This document shows, piece after piece, positions 7,715 to 15,809 of a stretch of DNA of 41,019 nucleotides. Both the position numbers and the translations under genes were made by a program. The stretch is taken from the NCBI GenBank assembly GCA_023411035.1, contig JAEYPE010000153.1, positions 1-41,019 of the forward strand, written 5' to 3'. Below the pieces are notes generated by a model. It searched no databases and had not been told where the DNA came from. It saw nothing but the letters and a program-made list of their open reading frames with translations. Each line of letters opens with the position of its first letter. The stretch's first letter is position 1. The stretch is from Pseudomonadota bacterium (lineage in GTDB: Bacteria; Pseudomonadota; Alphaproteobacteria; Azospirillales; Azospirillaceae).

Positions 7715-8677
7715 TCAGAGCATCAGCGCCAGCAGCAGCGCACCGGCCACCAGGGCGATGCAGGCGCGCCGGTAGAGGTGAAGGGCACGGGAGATGTCCT
7801 CCGCGGTGGCGGCGGTGCGGCCCGGCCCCATCCAGGCATCCTCGATCCGCACATCGCCATAGACCCGCGGCCCACCCAGCCGCAGGTCGAGCGCGCCGGC
7901 CATCGCCGCCTCCGGCCAGCCGGCGTTGGGGGAGCGGTGGCGGTGGGCGTCGCGCCGCACCGACCGCCAGGATTCGCCCGCGTCGGCTCCCTCGGTGAAG
8001 CGGGCGGCCACCCAGATCAGCAGCGCCGACAGGCGGGAGCCGGGCAGGTTGACCAGATCGTCCAGCCGCGCCGCGGCCCAGCCGAACGCCTCGTGCCGGG
8101 GGGTGCGGTGGCCGATCATGCTGTCCGCGGTGTTGATCGCCTTGTAGAGCGCGATGCCCGGCAGGCCGCCGACCAGCAGCCAGAAGGCCGGGGCGACCAC
8201 CCCGTCCGAGAAGTTTTCCGACAGGCTTTCGATGGCGGCGCGGCTGACGCCGTGCTCGTCCAGGGTGGCCGGGTTGCGGCCGACGATGCGCGACACGGCC
8301 TCGCGCGCCGCATCCAGCCCGCCGCTGCGGAAGGCGGCGGCGACCGCGGCCACATGGTCGTGCAGGCTGCGCTGCGCCAGCAGGGTGGAGGCCAGGGCCG
8401 CTTCCAGAAGGCCCCCCAGCGGCAGATGCCGGCACAGCGCCGCCACCGCCGACGCCGCGCCGCCCACCACCAGCAGCAGGACCATCAGGGCAAGCACCCC
8501 CGCGGCCTTCCGGACGACGAAGGAATCACGCTCCCGGTTGAGCGCGCGGTCGAGCTGGGCGATAAGCGCGCCGATCCACACCACCGGGTGACGGATTTGG
8601 GCGTAGAGTGCGTCCGGATAGCCGGCGGCGGCCTCGATGAGGAGAGCGGCGGCGAGCACGGACGGATGAAGCTCCAC
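7715..8677 (-). CDS. cobD: Adenosylcobinamide-phosphate synthase (CbiB/CobD)
   Basis: A 320-residue multi-helix inner-membrane enzyme that attaches aminopropanol (phosphate) to adenosylcobyric acid late in cobalamin synthesis. Family marks are the start VELHPSVLAAALLIEAAAGYPDALYAQIRHPVVWIGALI, the segment RNPATLDEHGVSRAAIESLSENFSDGVVAPAFW and the IALYKAINTADSMIGHR loop. I chose the GTG at 8677: AGAGGA lies nine bases upstream, and family alignments begin at this LHP motif. A longer frame reaching 8863 would run into the divergent cobC coding region. The gene ends nine bases past the hss terminator. Confidence 0.92.
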   Translation of the reverse strand: MELHPSVLAAALLIEAAAGYPDALYAQIRHPVVWIGALIAQLDRALNRERDSFVVRKAAGVLALMVLLLVVGGAASAVAALCRHLPLGGLLEAALASTLLAQRSLHDHVAAVAAAFRSGGLDAAREAVSRIVGRNPATLDEHGVSRAAIESLSENFSDGVVAPAFWLLVGGLPGIALYKAINTADSMIGHRTPRHEAFGWAAARLDDLVNLPGSRLSALLIWVAARFTEGADAGESWRSVRRDAHRHRSPNAGWPEAAMAGALDLRLGGPRVYGDVRIEDAWMGPGRTAATAEDISRALHLYRRACIALVAGALLLALML

Positions 8678-8711
8678 GGGACGGAATCCTCTGGGGAAGG
8701 GAAGGGGCGGG

Positions 8712-9767
8712 ATGATGGCGGAAACGGCGGCGGGGTCCAAGAGGGTCGTCCATGGGGAAATCGTCCATGCGGAAGGGATCATCCATGGCGGTGACCTCGA
8801 CGGTGCGCGGGCGGCATTTCCGGGCGCACCGGAACCCTGGGTGGATCTGTCCACCGGCATCAACCCCTGGCCCTATCCACTGCCGCCCATCCCGGCGGAC
8901 GCATGGACGCGCCTGCCGGGCCGCTCTGCCGAGGCGGCGCTGCGCGAGGCCGCCGCGTCCTGCTACGGCGCGCCGTCGCCGGACATGGTTGCGGCGGCTC
9001 CCGGTTCGCAGGCGCTGATCCAGATCCTGCCGCGGCTGCGGACGCCGGGGAGGGTCGCCGTGCTGGGGCCGACCTACGCGGAGCATGCCGCGGGCTGGGC
9101 CGGCGCCGGCCACCATGTGGCGGAGGCGGCGTCGCTGGAGGGCTGCGACGCCGACGTGATCGTGATCGTCAACCCGAACAATCCCGACGGCCGCATCGTC
9201 CCGCCCGAAACGCTGATGGCCTTGGCGGAGCGGCAGGCGGCGCGGGGCGGCTGGCTGGTGGTGGACGAAGCGTTCGCCGAGGTTACCCCGGAGAGCAGCG
9301 TGGCGACGCAGGCCGGGCGGTCTGGGCTGGTGATCCTGCGTTCCTTCGGGAAATTCTTCGGGCTGGCCGGGGTCCGGCTCGGCTTCCTGCTCGGAGAGCC
9401 GGGGCTGGTCCGGGCGCTGCGCGCCGCCGTGGGGCCCTGGGCGGTGTCGGGACCGGCGCTGGCCGTCGCCACGGCGGCGCTGTCGGATTCGGCCTGGATC
9501 GCCGCCACCCGGAGCCGTCTGGCCGGCGCCGCGGCACGCCTCGACGCGCGGCTGGCGGAGGCCGGACTGGTGGTTTCCGGAGGGACGTCACTCTTTCGTC
9601 TTATTTACGAACCCCAGGCCGCTGGGCTTTACAATGACTTGGGGCGTGCCGGGGTGCTGGTGCGCCGGTTCGGCTATCGGCAGGATTGGCTGAGGCTGGG
9701 GCTGCCGGCGGACGGGGACGCGGAAGACCGGGTGACAATTGCGTGCAAAATGTTCAAAAGCCGTTAG
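8712..9767 (+). CDS. cobC: Threonine-phosphate decarboxylase, CobC type
   Basis: A 351-residue PLP-dependent aminotransferase-fold enzyme supplying aminopropanol phosphate for the cobalamin side chain, the substrate partner of the divergent cobD product. Recognisable segments are HGGDLDGARAAFPGAPEPWVDLSTGINPWPYP near the N-terminus, VIVNPNNPDGRIVPP, VVDEAFAE and the PLP lysine in RSFGKFFGLAGVRLGF. The ATG at 8712 (or 8715) follows GGGAAGGGGCGGG. The family usually starts near HGGDL, so about 26 residues are extra; they contain a degenerate repeat VVHGE-IVHAEG-IIHGG. The 34-bp divergent gap to cobD holds no room for a cobalamin riboswitch. Confidence 0.92.
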   Translation: MMAETAAGSKRVVHGEIVHAEGIIHGGDLDGARAAFPGAPEPWVDLSTGINPWPYPLPPIPADAWTRLPGRSAEAALREAAASCYGAPSPDMVAAAPGSQALIQILPRLRTPGRVAVLGPTYAEHAAGWAGAGHHVAEAASLEGCDADVIVIVNPNNPDGRIVPPETLMALAERQAARGGWLVVDEAFAEVTPESSVATQAGRSGLVILRSFGKFFGLAGVRLGFLLGEPGLVRALRAAVGPWAVSGPALAVATAALSDSAWIAATRSRLAGAAARLDARLAEAGLVVSGGTSLFRLIYEPQAAGLYNDLGRAGVLVRRFGYRQDWLRLGLPADGDAEDRVTIACKMFKSR

Positions 9768-9892
9768 ATTATGAAATTGTTTTAGGCGATTGCCTCCATA
9801 GCGCGACAAGATGGCACACAGGGGCAAAAAGGCGCATCGGCTAACGTGCTCCTGGTCTGTCCTATCGTGGCGCAAGAATCTTCCATGACGCT

Positions 9893-11527
9893 GTGGAGTC
9901 CATGCTGGATTCGGTCGGTTCAATGAACCCTTTTGGGGATGCGGAGGAAAGCCGGGTGGCGCTGTGGCGCGTGTTCGACACGCTGCCAACGGGGGTGTGC
10001 GTCACCACGGACGAGGGAGGCATCCTTTACGCCAACCCGGCCATGCACAGCCTGCTCCGCCATCCTTCCGGCGGACTGACCGGCCTCGACCTCGCGGCGC
10101 TGGAACCGGAGGACGCCTTCCTCCCGGTGCTGGTGGGCGACGCGCCCGGTGAGCGGCAATTGCGGCGCCTGGACGGTGGGACCGTCTGGGTGGCGGAGAC
10201 GGTCGGCCCCATCGCAGGTCCGCAGGGGGAACGGCTGTCGCTGCGGGTCTTCACCGACGTCAGCCACCACCGGCAGGCGCAGGCCGCGCTGCGCGACCAG
10301 CTTCTGATGAAGGAGGTTCTGTTCGAAACGCTGCCCGTTCCGGTCTTCGTGAAGAACGCGGCGGGCGAATACACGGACTGCAACGACGCCTTCGAGCGCT
10401 ACACCGGGCTGGAACGCCGAAGCATCGTCACCAAGACCGCCTTCGCGGTGATGGACCCGCGGATCGCCAAGGCGCACGCGGATCAGGACCGCGAACTGAT
10501 CGTCAATTGGGGCCAGCGCAGCTATGAGGAGGCGGTGCCCTTCGTCAACGGCAGCACCCGGCTGACCAGCCTGACCAAGGCCGTCTTCTGTGACAGCGCC
10601 GGGAATCTGGGCGGCATCGTCGGCGTGATCCACGACCTGACCGAGGGACTGCCCAGCGAGGAGCGCCTCCAGGCCATCCTGGAGCAGAGCCCCATCGGCG
10701 TGTCGGTGTCGCGCCGCGACGACGGCAAGATCATCTTCGTCAACACCCGCTTCGCGGAACTGATCGGGCTGAAGCGCGAGGATCTGATCGGCCGGCAGGC
10801 GCGCGACTATTATCTGGACCGGCACCAGCGGGAACGGGTGATCGAGCGGCTGCGCTCCTACGGGTCGGTGACCAACATGGAGGTGCAGTTCCGCCGGGCC
10901 GATGGCTCGTCCTTCTGGACGCTGTTCACGGTCAATCAGGCGGTGATCCAGGGCGTGCAGGTGAATCTCGCCTGGATCTACGACTACACCGACCGCCGGA
11001 ACATGGAGGAGGCGCTGCGGGACATGGCCTCCCGCGATCCGCTGACCGGCATCTACAACCGGCGCTCCTTCATGGACCTGGCGCGCTCCCAACTGGCCCG
11101 CGCCCACCGTTTCAACGAGCCGATGTCGGTCTTCGTGCTGGACGTGGATCATTTCAAGCGCATCAATGACAGTTACGGCCATGCCACCGGGGACGACGCC
11201 CTGCGCATGGTGGCCGGCGGCTGTCAGGCGATCCTGCGCGAATACGACATTCTCGGCCGGCTGGGCGGGGAGGAGTTCGTGGTGGTCCTGCCCGGCGCCA
11301 CGGCGGATGAGTCCCGCGTGGTGGCGGAGCGGGTGCGGCGCCATCTGTCCCGCATGCCGATTCCGGGACCGGAAGGCCGGTTCCATCTGACGAGCAGCAT
11401 CGGCATCTCCGCGCTGGAAGGCGAGTACGACACGCTGGAAAAGGCCATTCACCGGGCCGATCTCGCCCTGTACCGGGCCAAGCGCGAGGGGCGCAACCGG
11501 GTGGTCGTTTACGAACCGGGCATGTGA
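9893..11527 (+). CDS. Diguanylate cyclase with three PAS-like sensor domains
   Basis: A 544-residue protein, cytoplasmic by appearance (no clear membrane helix). Three PAS-like modules occupy about 20-130, 140-250 and 260-370, with typical phrases such as GVCVTTDEGGILYANPAM, LPVPVFVKNAAGEYTDCNDAFERYTGLE and IFVNTRFAELIGLKREDLIG. A GGDEF domain follows (about 380-541) with intact active motif GGEEF at 458-462 and product-inhibition I-site RxxD (REYD, 449-452) five residues before it. It should make c-di-GMP from two GTP with feedback inhibition. The start is GTG 9893; ATG 9902 is an alternative. It is upstream of an Aer-like receptor pair and a partner-switching set. Confidence 0.92.
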   Translation: MESMLDSVGSMNPFGDAEESRVALWRVFDTLPTGVCVTTDEGGILYANPAMHSLLRHPSGGLTGLDLAALEPEDAFLPVLVGDAPGERQLRRLDGGTVWVAETVGPIAGPQGERLSLRVFTDVSHHRQAQAALRDQLLMKEVLFETLPVPVFVKNAAGEYTDCNDAFERYTGLERRSIVTKTAFAVMDPRIAKAHADQDRELIVNWGQRSYEEAVPFVNGSTRLTSLTKAVFCDSAGNLGGIVGVIHDLTEGLPSEERLQAILEQSPIGVSVSRRDDGKIIFVNTRFAELIGLKREDLIGRQARDYYLDRHQRERVIERLRSYGSVTNMEVQFRRADGSSFWTLFTVNQAVIQGVQVNLAWIYDYTDRRNMEEALRDMASRDPLTGIYNRRSFMDLARSQLARAHRFNEPMSVFVLDVDHFKRINDSYGHATGDDALRMVAGGCQAILREYDILGRLGGEEFVVVLPGATADESRVVAERVRRHLSRMPIPGPEGRFHLTSSIGISALEGEYDTLEKAIHRADLALYRAKREGRNRVVVYEPGM

Positions 11528-11776
11528 TTCGCCGCTTGTGCGGGAATGAAGAAAAGCGCCCTCTCTTGAATGAGACGGTTCGCCCGTCCGGAATCCCGCT
11601 TTACGCGGCGTTCCTTAATCGTGCTCGTATAACTTGTGGTACAATTTGCCGCAGCCCTGGAGCGTTCGATTTTGAAGCAAACCGGCTATTGCCTACGCTA
11701 TGAGTTGATTAATAAAAGGTAACACTAACAGTTGGTTTAGTGGCCCGTTAACCGGGCGTTTGAGAGGCGAACGGTC

Positions 11777-12328
11777 ATGGCGGTCGGCAGAGGCGGCAAT
11801 AACGGTACCCTGACCGGGCGGGAGCGGACCTTTCACCGCGACGAGATCATCGTCTCCAAGACCGATCTCAAAGGACGCATCACCTACGCCAACGACGTGT
11901 TCCTGCGCGTCAGCGGGTACAGCGAAGCGGAATTGCTGGGACAGCCGCACAACATCGTCCGTCATCCGGACATGCCCGGCTGCGTTTACAAGCTGTTGTG
12001 GACGCGCATCCAGGCCGGGAACGAAATCTTCGCCTATGTGATCAACCGGGCGAAAGACGGCGACCATTACTGGGTGTTCGCCCACGTCACCCCCGTCTTC
12101 GGCAACCCGGACAGCGGGAGTGGACAGACCATCACCGGCTATCATTCGAGCCGGCGCCTGCCGCCGCAACCCGCGGTGGATGCTGCGGCGGGCCTCTATG
12201 CCGCGTTGCGCGCGGAAGAGGCGCGGCACGCCGACCGTAACGCGGGCATGGCGGCGTCCGCGGCCATGCTGGAAAAACTCCTGCGCGACAAGGGCACGAG
12301 CTATGACGAGTTTGTCTTCAGTCTCTAA
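11777..12328 (+). CDS. Aer-type PAS sensor protein (CetB-like)
   Basis: A 183-residue soluble protein carrying one PAS domain of the Aer redox/energy-taxis class (about 20-125). The most telling stretches are ITYANDVFLRVSGYSEAELLGQPHNIVRHPDMP and KDGDHYWVFAHVTPVFG, which match the FAD-binding PAS of E. coli Aer closely. A 55-residue helical tail (YAALRAEEARHADRN...) ends the protein. There is no signalling domain; that part is the next gene, whose ATG overlaps this stop by 26 bases. The arrangement equals an Aer receptor cut in two, as in Campylobacter CetB/CetA. GAGAGGCGAAC before ATG 11777 is the ribosome site. FAD binding is inferred from family resemblance. Confidence 0.85.
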   Translation: MAVGRGGNNGTLTGRERTFHRDEIIVSKTDLKGRITYANDVFLRVSGYSEAELLGQPHNIVRHPDMPGCVYKLLWTRIQAGNEIFAYVINRAKDGDHYWVFAHVTPVFGNPDSGSGQTITGYHSSRRLPPQPAVDAAAGLYAALRAEEARHADRNAGMAASAAMLEKLLRDKGTSYDEFVFSL

Positions 12329-13610
12329 ATCCCTCGCCGCAGCCGTCCTGATCGCCCTGCTGTCGGCGGCTCAGGCGGTGTACGGTCTCGCCACCGGAAA
12401 CGCCGTCGCCGTCGCGCTGGGCCTGCTGGCGGTTCTGCCCTGCCTTGCCGCGATCCGCTGGCTGGCCCTTACGAACCGGACCATCCGGAAGGCCCACACG
12501 GTCATCGCCGCGGCGGAGAAGGGCGATCTTCAGCCGCGCATCCTGCACATCCACGGCAACAGCGACATCGCGGACATGCTGCGGACCGTCAACCGCCTGC
12601 TGGACCGCGTGGAGTCCTTCGGCAAGGAGGCCAACGCCGCCATGCAGCACGCGGCGGAGGGGCAGTATTACCGCCACATCGTGATGACCGGGATGGTCGG
12701 GGAATTCGCCGCCTACGCCCGCCAGATCAACGACGGTCTGGCCGCCATGGACGGCAAGAGCCGCGAGTTCGTGGACAGCGCCACCCGCATCGGCGCCAAC
12801 ATCAAGGAGGTGGCGCAGAGCCTGTCGGCCAGCGCCGCGCAGCTCGAGGCGTCCTCCACCGCCATGACGGCGACCGCCGCCACGGCCAGCGAGCAGTCCT
12901 TCTCCGCGGCGTCCGCGGCGGAACAGGTGTCCTCCAACGTGGACGGGGTGGCCGCGGCGACCGGCGAGGTGTCGGGCGCCATCGGCGAGGTGGCCCAGGG
13001 CGTGTCCCGCACCGCCGACCTCGCCCGCAGCTCGGTCGAGAAGGTCCGGGAGGCGAACATCACCATCCAGTCGCTTCTGGCCGCCTCCGACCAGATCGGC
13101 GCGGTCGTCCAGCTCATCAACGACATCGCCAGCCAGACGAACCTGCTGGCGCTGAACGCGACCATCGAGGCGGCGCGGGCCGGGGAAGCCGGCAAGGGTT
13201 TCGCCGTGGTGGCCACGGAGGTGAAGAATCTCGCCAACCAGACCGCCAAGGCGACGGAGGACATCACCGCACAGATCACCAAGGTCCAGTCGGTGACCCG
13301 CGACACGGCGGCGGTGATTCAGAATGTGGGCGGCATGATCCACGACATCGACGAGATCGCCGTGGGCATCGCCGGCGCCGCCGAACAACAGAGCGCGGCC
13401 ATCGACGAGATCAGCCGCTCCATCCGCGAGGCGTCGGCGGGCGTGCGCACGGTCGCCGACGCGGTGACCAGCGTGTCTTCCGGCGCGCAGGACGCCAGCG
13501 CCGCCGCCAGTCAGGTGCTGTCTTCCGCCGGTGAACTGGCGCGCCGCGCCGTGACGCTGAACGGCGATATCGACAGTTTCGTCGCGCGCGTCTGCGGCGG
13601 GAAGCGCTAA
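12303..13610 (+). CDS. PAS-less methyl-accepting transducer (CetA-like partner)
   Basis: A 435-residue inner-membrane protein. Two closely spaced hydrophobic helices (about 8-27 and 33-52) have almost no periplasmic loop, so it cannot bind external ligands. A HAMP-like segment follows (about 55-150) and then a chemoreceptor signalling domain with the conserved tip VQLINDIASQTNLLALNATIEAARAGEAGKGFAVVA, which contacts CheA/CheW. This topology is that of Aer without its PAS domain. The ATG at 12303 overlaps the PAS gene, implying translational coupling and a joint receptor complex. The open frame extends upstream to 12120, but only inside the PAS gene. Confidence 0.87.
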   Translation: MTSLSSVSKSLAAAVLIALLSAAQAVYGLATGNAVAVALGLLAVLPCLAAIRWLALTNRTIRKAHTVIAAAEKGDLQPRILHIHGNSDIADMLRTVNRLLDRVESFGKEANAAMQHAAEGQYYRHIVMTGMVGEFAAYARQINDGLAAMDGKSREFVDSATRIGANIKEVAQSLSASAAQLEASSTAMTATAATASEQSFSAASAAEQVSSNVDGVAAATGEVSGAIGEVAQGVSRTADLARSSVEKVREANITIQSLLAASDQIGAVVQLINDIASQTNLLALNATIEAARAGEAGKGFAVVATEVKNLANQTAKATEDITAQITKVQSVTRDTAAVIQNVGGMIHDIDEIAVGIAGAAEQQSAAIDEISRSIREASAGVRTVADAVTSVSSGAQDASAAASQVLSSAGELARRAVTLNGDIDSFVARVCGGKR

Positions 13611-13628
13611 GGATTGGCGAAGACGTTT

Positions 13629-13681
13629 CGCAGGGGATGCTTTCTTTCCTTCTGCATCACCGGATATGACATCCCCCTGCG
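13629..13681 (+). promoter_or_regulatory. Competing inverted repeats between two chemoreceptor genes
   Basis: CGCAGGGGATG (13629-13639) can pair with CATCCCCCTGCG (13670-13681, one bulge). GATGC (13636-13640) can instead pair with GCATC (13654-13658). No T-run follows, so it is not a standard terminator. A short palindrome GCAAT-TG-ATTGC lies at 13703-13714. The function is unknown; it may be a terminator/leader structure or a processing site. Confidence 0.35.
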
Positions 13682-13764
13682 GCTTTATGTCCTTGGGCTC
13701 GTGCAATTGATTGCGTTTCCTGTGCACTGATAGACTGTTCCCGGTGATTTGCCGGAGCGCCCGC

Positions 13765-15447
13765 ATGAGTGGTCTGTTCGCCCGTCTGTCCATAACGGCC
13801 AAGGTCGTGGCTTTGAGCCTCAGCGGACTTCTGCTGCTGGCGGTCTGCACGGTTGCGGTGTCGCTGCATCTGATCCGAACGGAAATGGCGGAACAGGCGG
13901 CCCGCCGGCAGGAGTCCAACGTCGCCATCGCGTGGGAAGTGCTGCGCCATCTGGGCTCGGATTTCCGCGTCCAGGACGGCAAGCTGTACGCCGGCAGCAC
14001 GGTTCTGAACGACAACAACGAGGTGGTGGACCGCATCGCCCGCATCGGCGGTGGCGGGGTGGCGTCGGTGATGATGGGCGACACCCGCGTGGCTACCAAC
14101 GTCATGAAGTCGGACGGCAGCCGGGCCATCGGCACACGGCTGGGGCCGGGACCGGTCTTCGACTCGGTCCTGCGCGACGGCAAGTCCTACCACGGCATGA
14201 ACGAGGTTCTGGGCGAGGCCTACTTCACCGCCTACGACCCCATCCGCGACGCCGGGGGGAAGGTGATCGGCGTTCTGGTCGTGGGGCTGAAGAAAAGCGA
14301 CTTCTTCGCCATGGTGAATCCGCTGATCGGAGCCATCGCGCTGACGGCGGGCGGGGTGGCGGTCGTGGCGTGCCTGTCCTCGATCCTGCTGGTGCGGCGC
14401 CTGCTGTCGCCGGTCGGGCGGCTGAACGCGGTGCTCGGGCGGCTGGCCGCCAACGATTACGATGTGCCGGTCCCGGCGACCGAACGGTCGGACGAGATCG
14501 GGTCCATCGCGCGCGCCATCGTCGCCTTCAAGGACAGCTTGCGGCAGGCCGCGGCCCTGAAGGCGCAGCAGGAGGCGGAGAACCGCGCCCGGATCGAACG
14601 CGCCCAGCGCATCGAAGCGCTGCTGCGCGACTTCGAAGGCAAGGCGGAGGAGCGGTTGGCCGCGGTCAACGCAGGCGCCGACAAGATCCGCGCCACGGCG
14701 GAGGACATGGGCAACGGCGTCAACCGCACGTCCCACCGCACGCTGGAGGTCGCCCGTTCCGCCGAGCGGTCGCGCAGCAACATCCAGCAGGTGGCCAGCG
14801 CGGCGCAGCAGCTTTCCGCCTCCATCCGGGAGATCGGCAGCCAGGTGGTCGGCTCCTCCGCCATCGCGACGGAGGCGGTTGAGGAGGCGCAGCGCGCCAA
14901 CGGCATGGTCCAGAGCCTTGCCCAGACGGCGGAGCGCATCGGCGAGGTCGTCCAGCTCATCACCGCGATCGCCAGCCAGACGAACCTGCTGGCCCTGAAC
15001 GCGACCATCGAGGCGGCGCGGGCGGGGGAGGCCGGCAAGGGATTCGCCGTGGTGGCGTCGGAGGTGAAGAACCTCGCCAACCAGACCGCCAAGGCGACGG
15101 AGGAGATCGCCACCCAGATCGGCGCGGTGCAGGAGGCCACCGGCGCGGCGGTCGGAGCTATCGAATCCATCGGTGGCATCATCGAACGCATGCGGGAGGT
15201 TTCGTCGACCATCGCCACGGCGGTGGAACAGCAACGCGGCGCGACGGAGGAGATTTCCCGCAACGCCCTGTCGGTCAGCGACGACACGACCACCGCGGCG
15301 CGCAGCGTCGTGGCCCTGACGCAGGCCAGCGCGGCGTCCTACGGCTCCGCATTCCAAGTGCTGTGGGCGGCCAAGGACCTGCGGGAGCCGGCGGAAGCGC
15401 TGCGCAATGAAGTGGACGTGCTGCTGGCTGGCGTGCGAAACGCCTGA
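13765..15447 (+). CDS. Methyl-accepting chemotaxis protein with periplasmic single-Cache domain
   Basis: A 560-residue chemoreceptor. TM1 (about 12-35) leads to a periplasmic domain of about 150 residues with the sCache pattern (QESNVAIAWEVLRHLG..., SVMMGDTRVATNVMKSDGSRAIGTRLG, YDPIRDAGGKVIGVLVVGLKKSDFF). TM2 (about 185-210), a HAMP domain and the signalling domain with tip VVQLITAIASQTNLLALNATIEAARAGEAGKGFAVVASEVKNLANQTAKAT follow. It likely senses a small external ligand and signals to CheA. GGAG seven bases before ATG 13765 fixes the start, 18 codons inside a longer frame. The last residues lack an obvious CheR-tethering pentapeptide. A STAS gene follows 44 bases later. Confidence 0.93.
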   Translation: MSGLFARLSITAKVVALSLSGLLLLAVCTVAVSLHLIRTEMAEQAARRQESNVAIAWEVLRHLGSDFRVQDGKLYAGSTVLNDNNEVVDRIARIGGGGVASVMMGDTRVATNVMKSDGSRAIGTRLGPGPVFDSVLRDGKSYHGMNEVLGEAYFTAYDPIRDAGGKVIGVLVVGLKKSDFFAMVNPLIGAIALTAGGVAVVACLSSILLVRRLLSPVGRLNAVLGRLAANDYDVPVPATERSDEIGSIARAIVAFKDSLRQAAALKAQQEAENRARIERAQRIEALLRDFEGKAEERLAAVNAGADKIRATAEDMGNGVNRTSHRTLEVARSAERSRSNIQQVASAAQQLSASIREIGSQVVGSSAIATEAVEEAQRANGMVQSLAQTAERIGEVVQLITAIASQTNLLALNATIEAARAGEAGKGFAVVASEVKNLANQTAKATEEIATQIGAVQEATGAAVGAIESIGGIIERMREVSSTIATAVEQQRGATEEISRNALSVSDDTTTAARSVVALTQASAASYGSAFQVLWAAKDLREPAEALRNEVDVLLAGVRNA

Positions 15448-15491
15448 CCGTGCCGGATGCAGCCGCAAGAACGTTCAACGATGGGAGCGAA

Positions 15492-15797
15492 ATGAACTAC
15501 ACCGTCCGCAACCAGGGGACCATCCGGGAAATCGACCTGCGGGGTCAGTTGACCTTCGAGGCCAACGACGATTTCCGCCAGATCATCGAAGGCATGGACA
15601 TCGGCACCTTCACCGATTGCGTGCTTAATCTGGAGAACCTGGATTTCATCGACTCCGCGGGTCTCGGGCTGCTCGTGCTCGCCAACAACACGGCGAACCG
15701 CGCGCGGGTGAAGCTGCGGCTGCGGCGCCCGCGCGGGCAGGTGCGGGAGATGATCGAGATTTCGGAGTTCCACACCATCATCGCCTGCGACTTCTGA
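15492..15797 (+). CDS. STAS-domain anti-sigma factor antagonist (SpoIIAA/HsbA-like)
   Basis: A 101-residue single STAS domain. The strand-loop-helix NLENLDFIDSAGLGLLVLANN contains the regulatory Ser (Ser55) in the DSAG motif that is phosphorylated by HATPase kinases in partner-switching systems. GGGAG before ATG 15492 is a good ribosome site. The gene is followed after 12 bases by a PP2C phosphatase, the expected enzyme to dephosphorylate Ser55. The convergent REC-HATPase gene supplies the expected kinase. Such antagonists release a sigma factor or another target such as FlgM or a cyclase. The local target is not evident. Confidence 0.88.
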   Translation: MNYTVRNQGTIREIDLRGQLTFEANDDFRQIIEGMDIGTFTDCVLNLENLDFIDSAGLGLLVLANNTANRARVKLRLRRPRGQVREMIEISEFHTIIACDF

Positions 15798-15809
15798 TCT
15801 TCTGTGGCG

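Noticed and set aside
8678..8711. Cobalamin riboswitch between cobD and cobC
   Set aside because: Only 34 bases separate the starts, far too few for the element.
9805..9825. TGGCAC-like sigma-54 site before the diguanylate cyclase
   Set aside because: GG-to-GC spacing is off by one base and the -12 element is poor.
11630..11660. Sigma-54-like TGGTACAATTTGC before the PAS gene
   Set aside because: Spacing between GG and GC is eight bases, not the required ten.
11704..11720. FNR/FixK-type box TTGATTAATAAAA before the Aer-like pair
   Set aside because: The right half-site does not match ATCAA.
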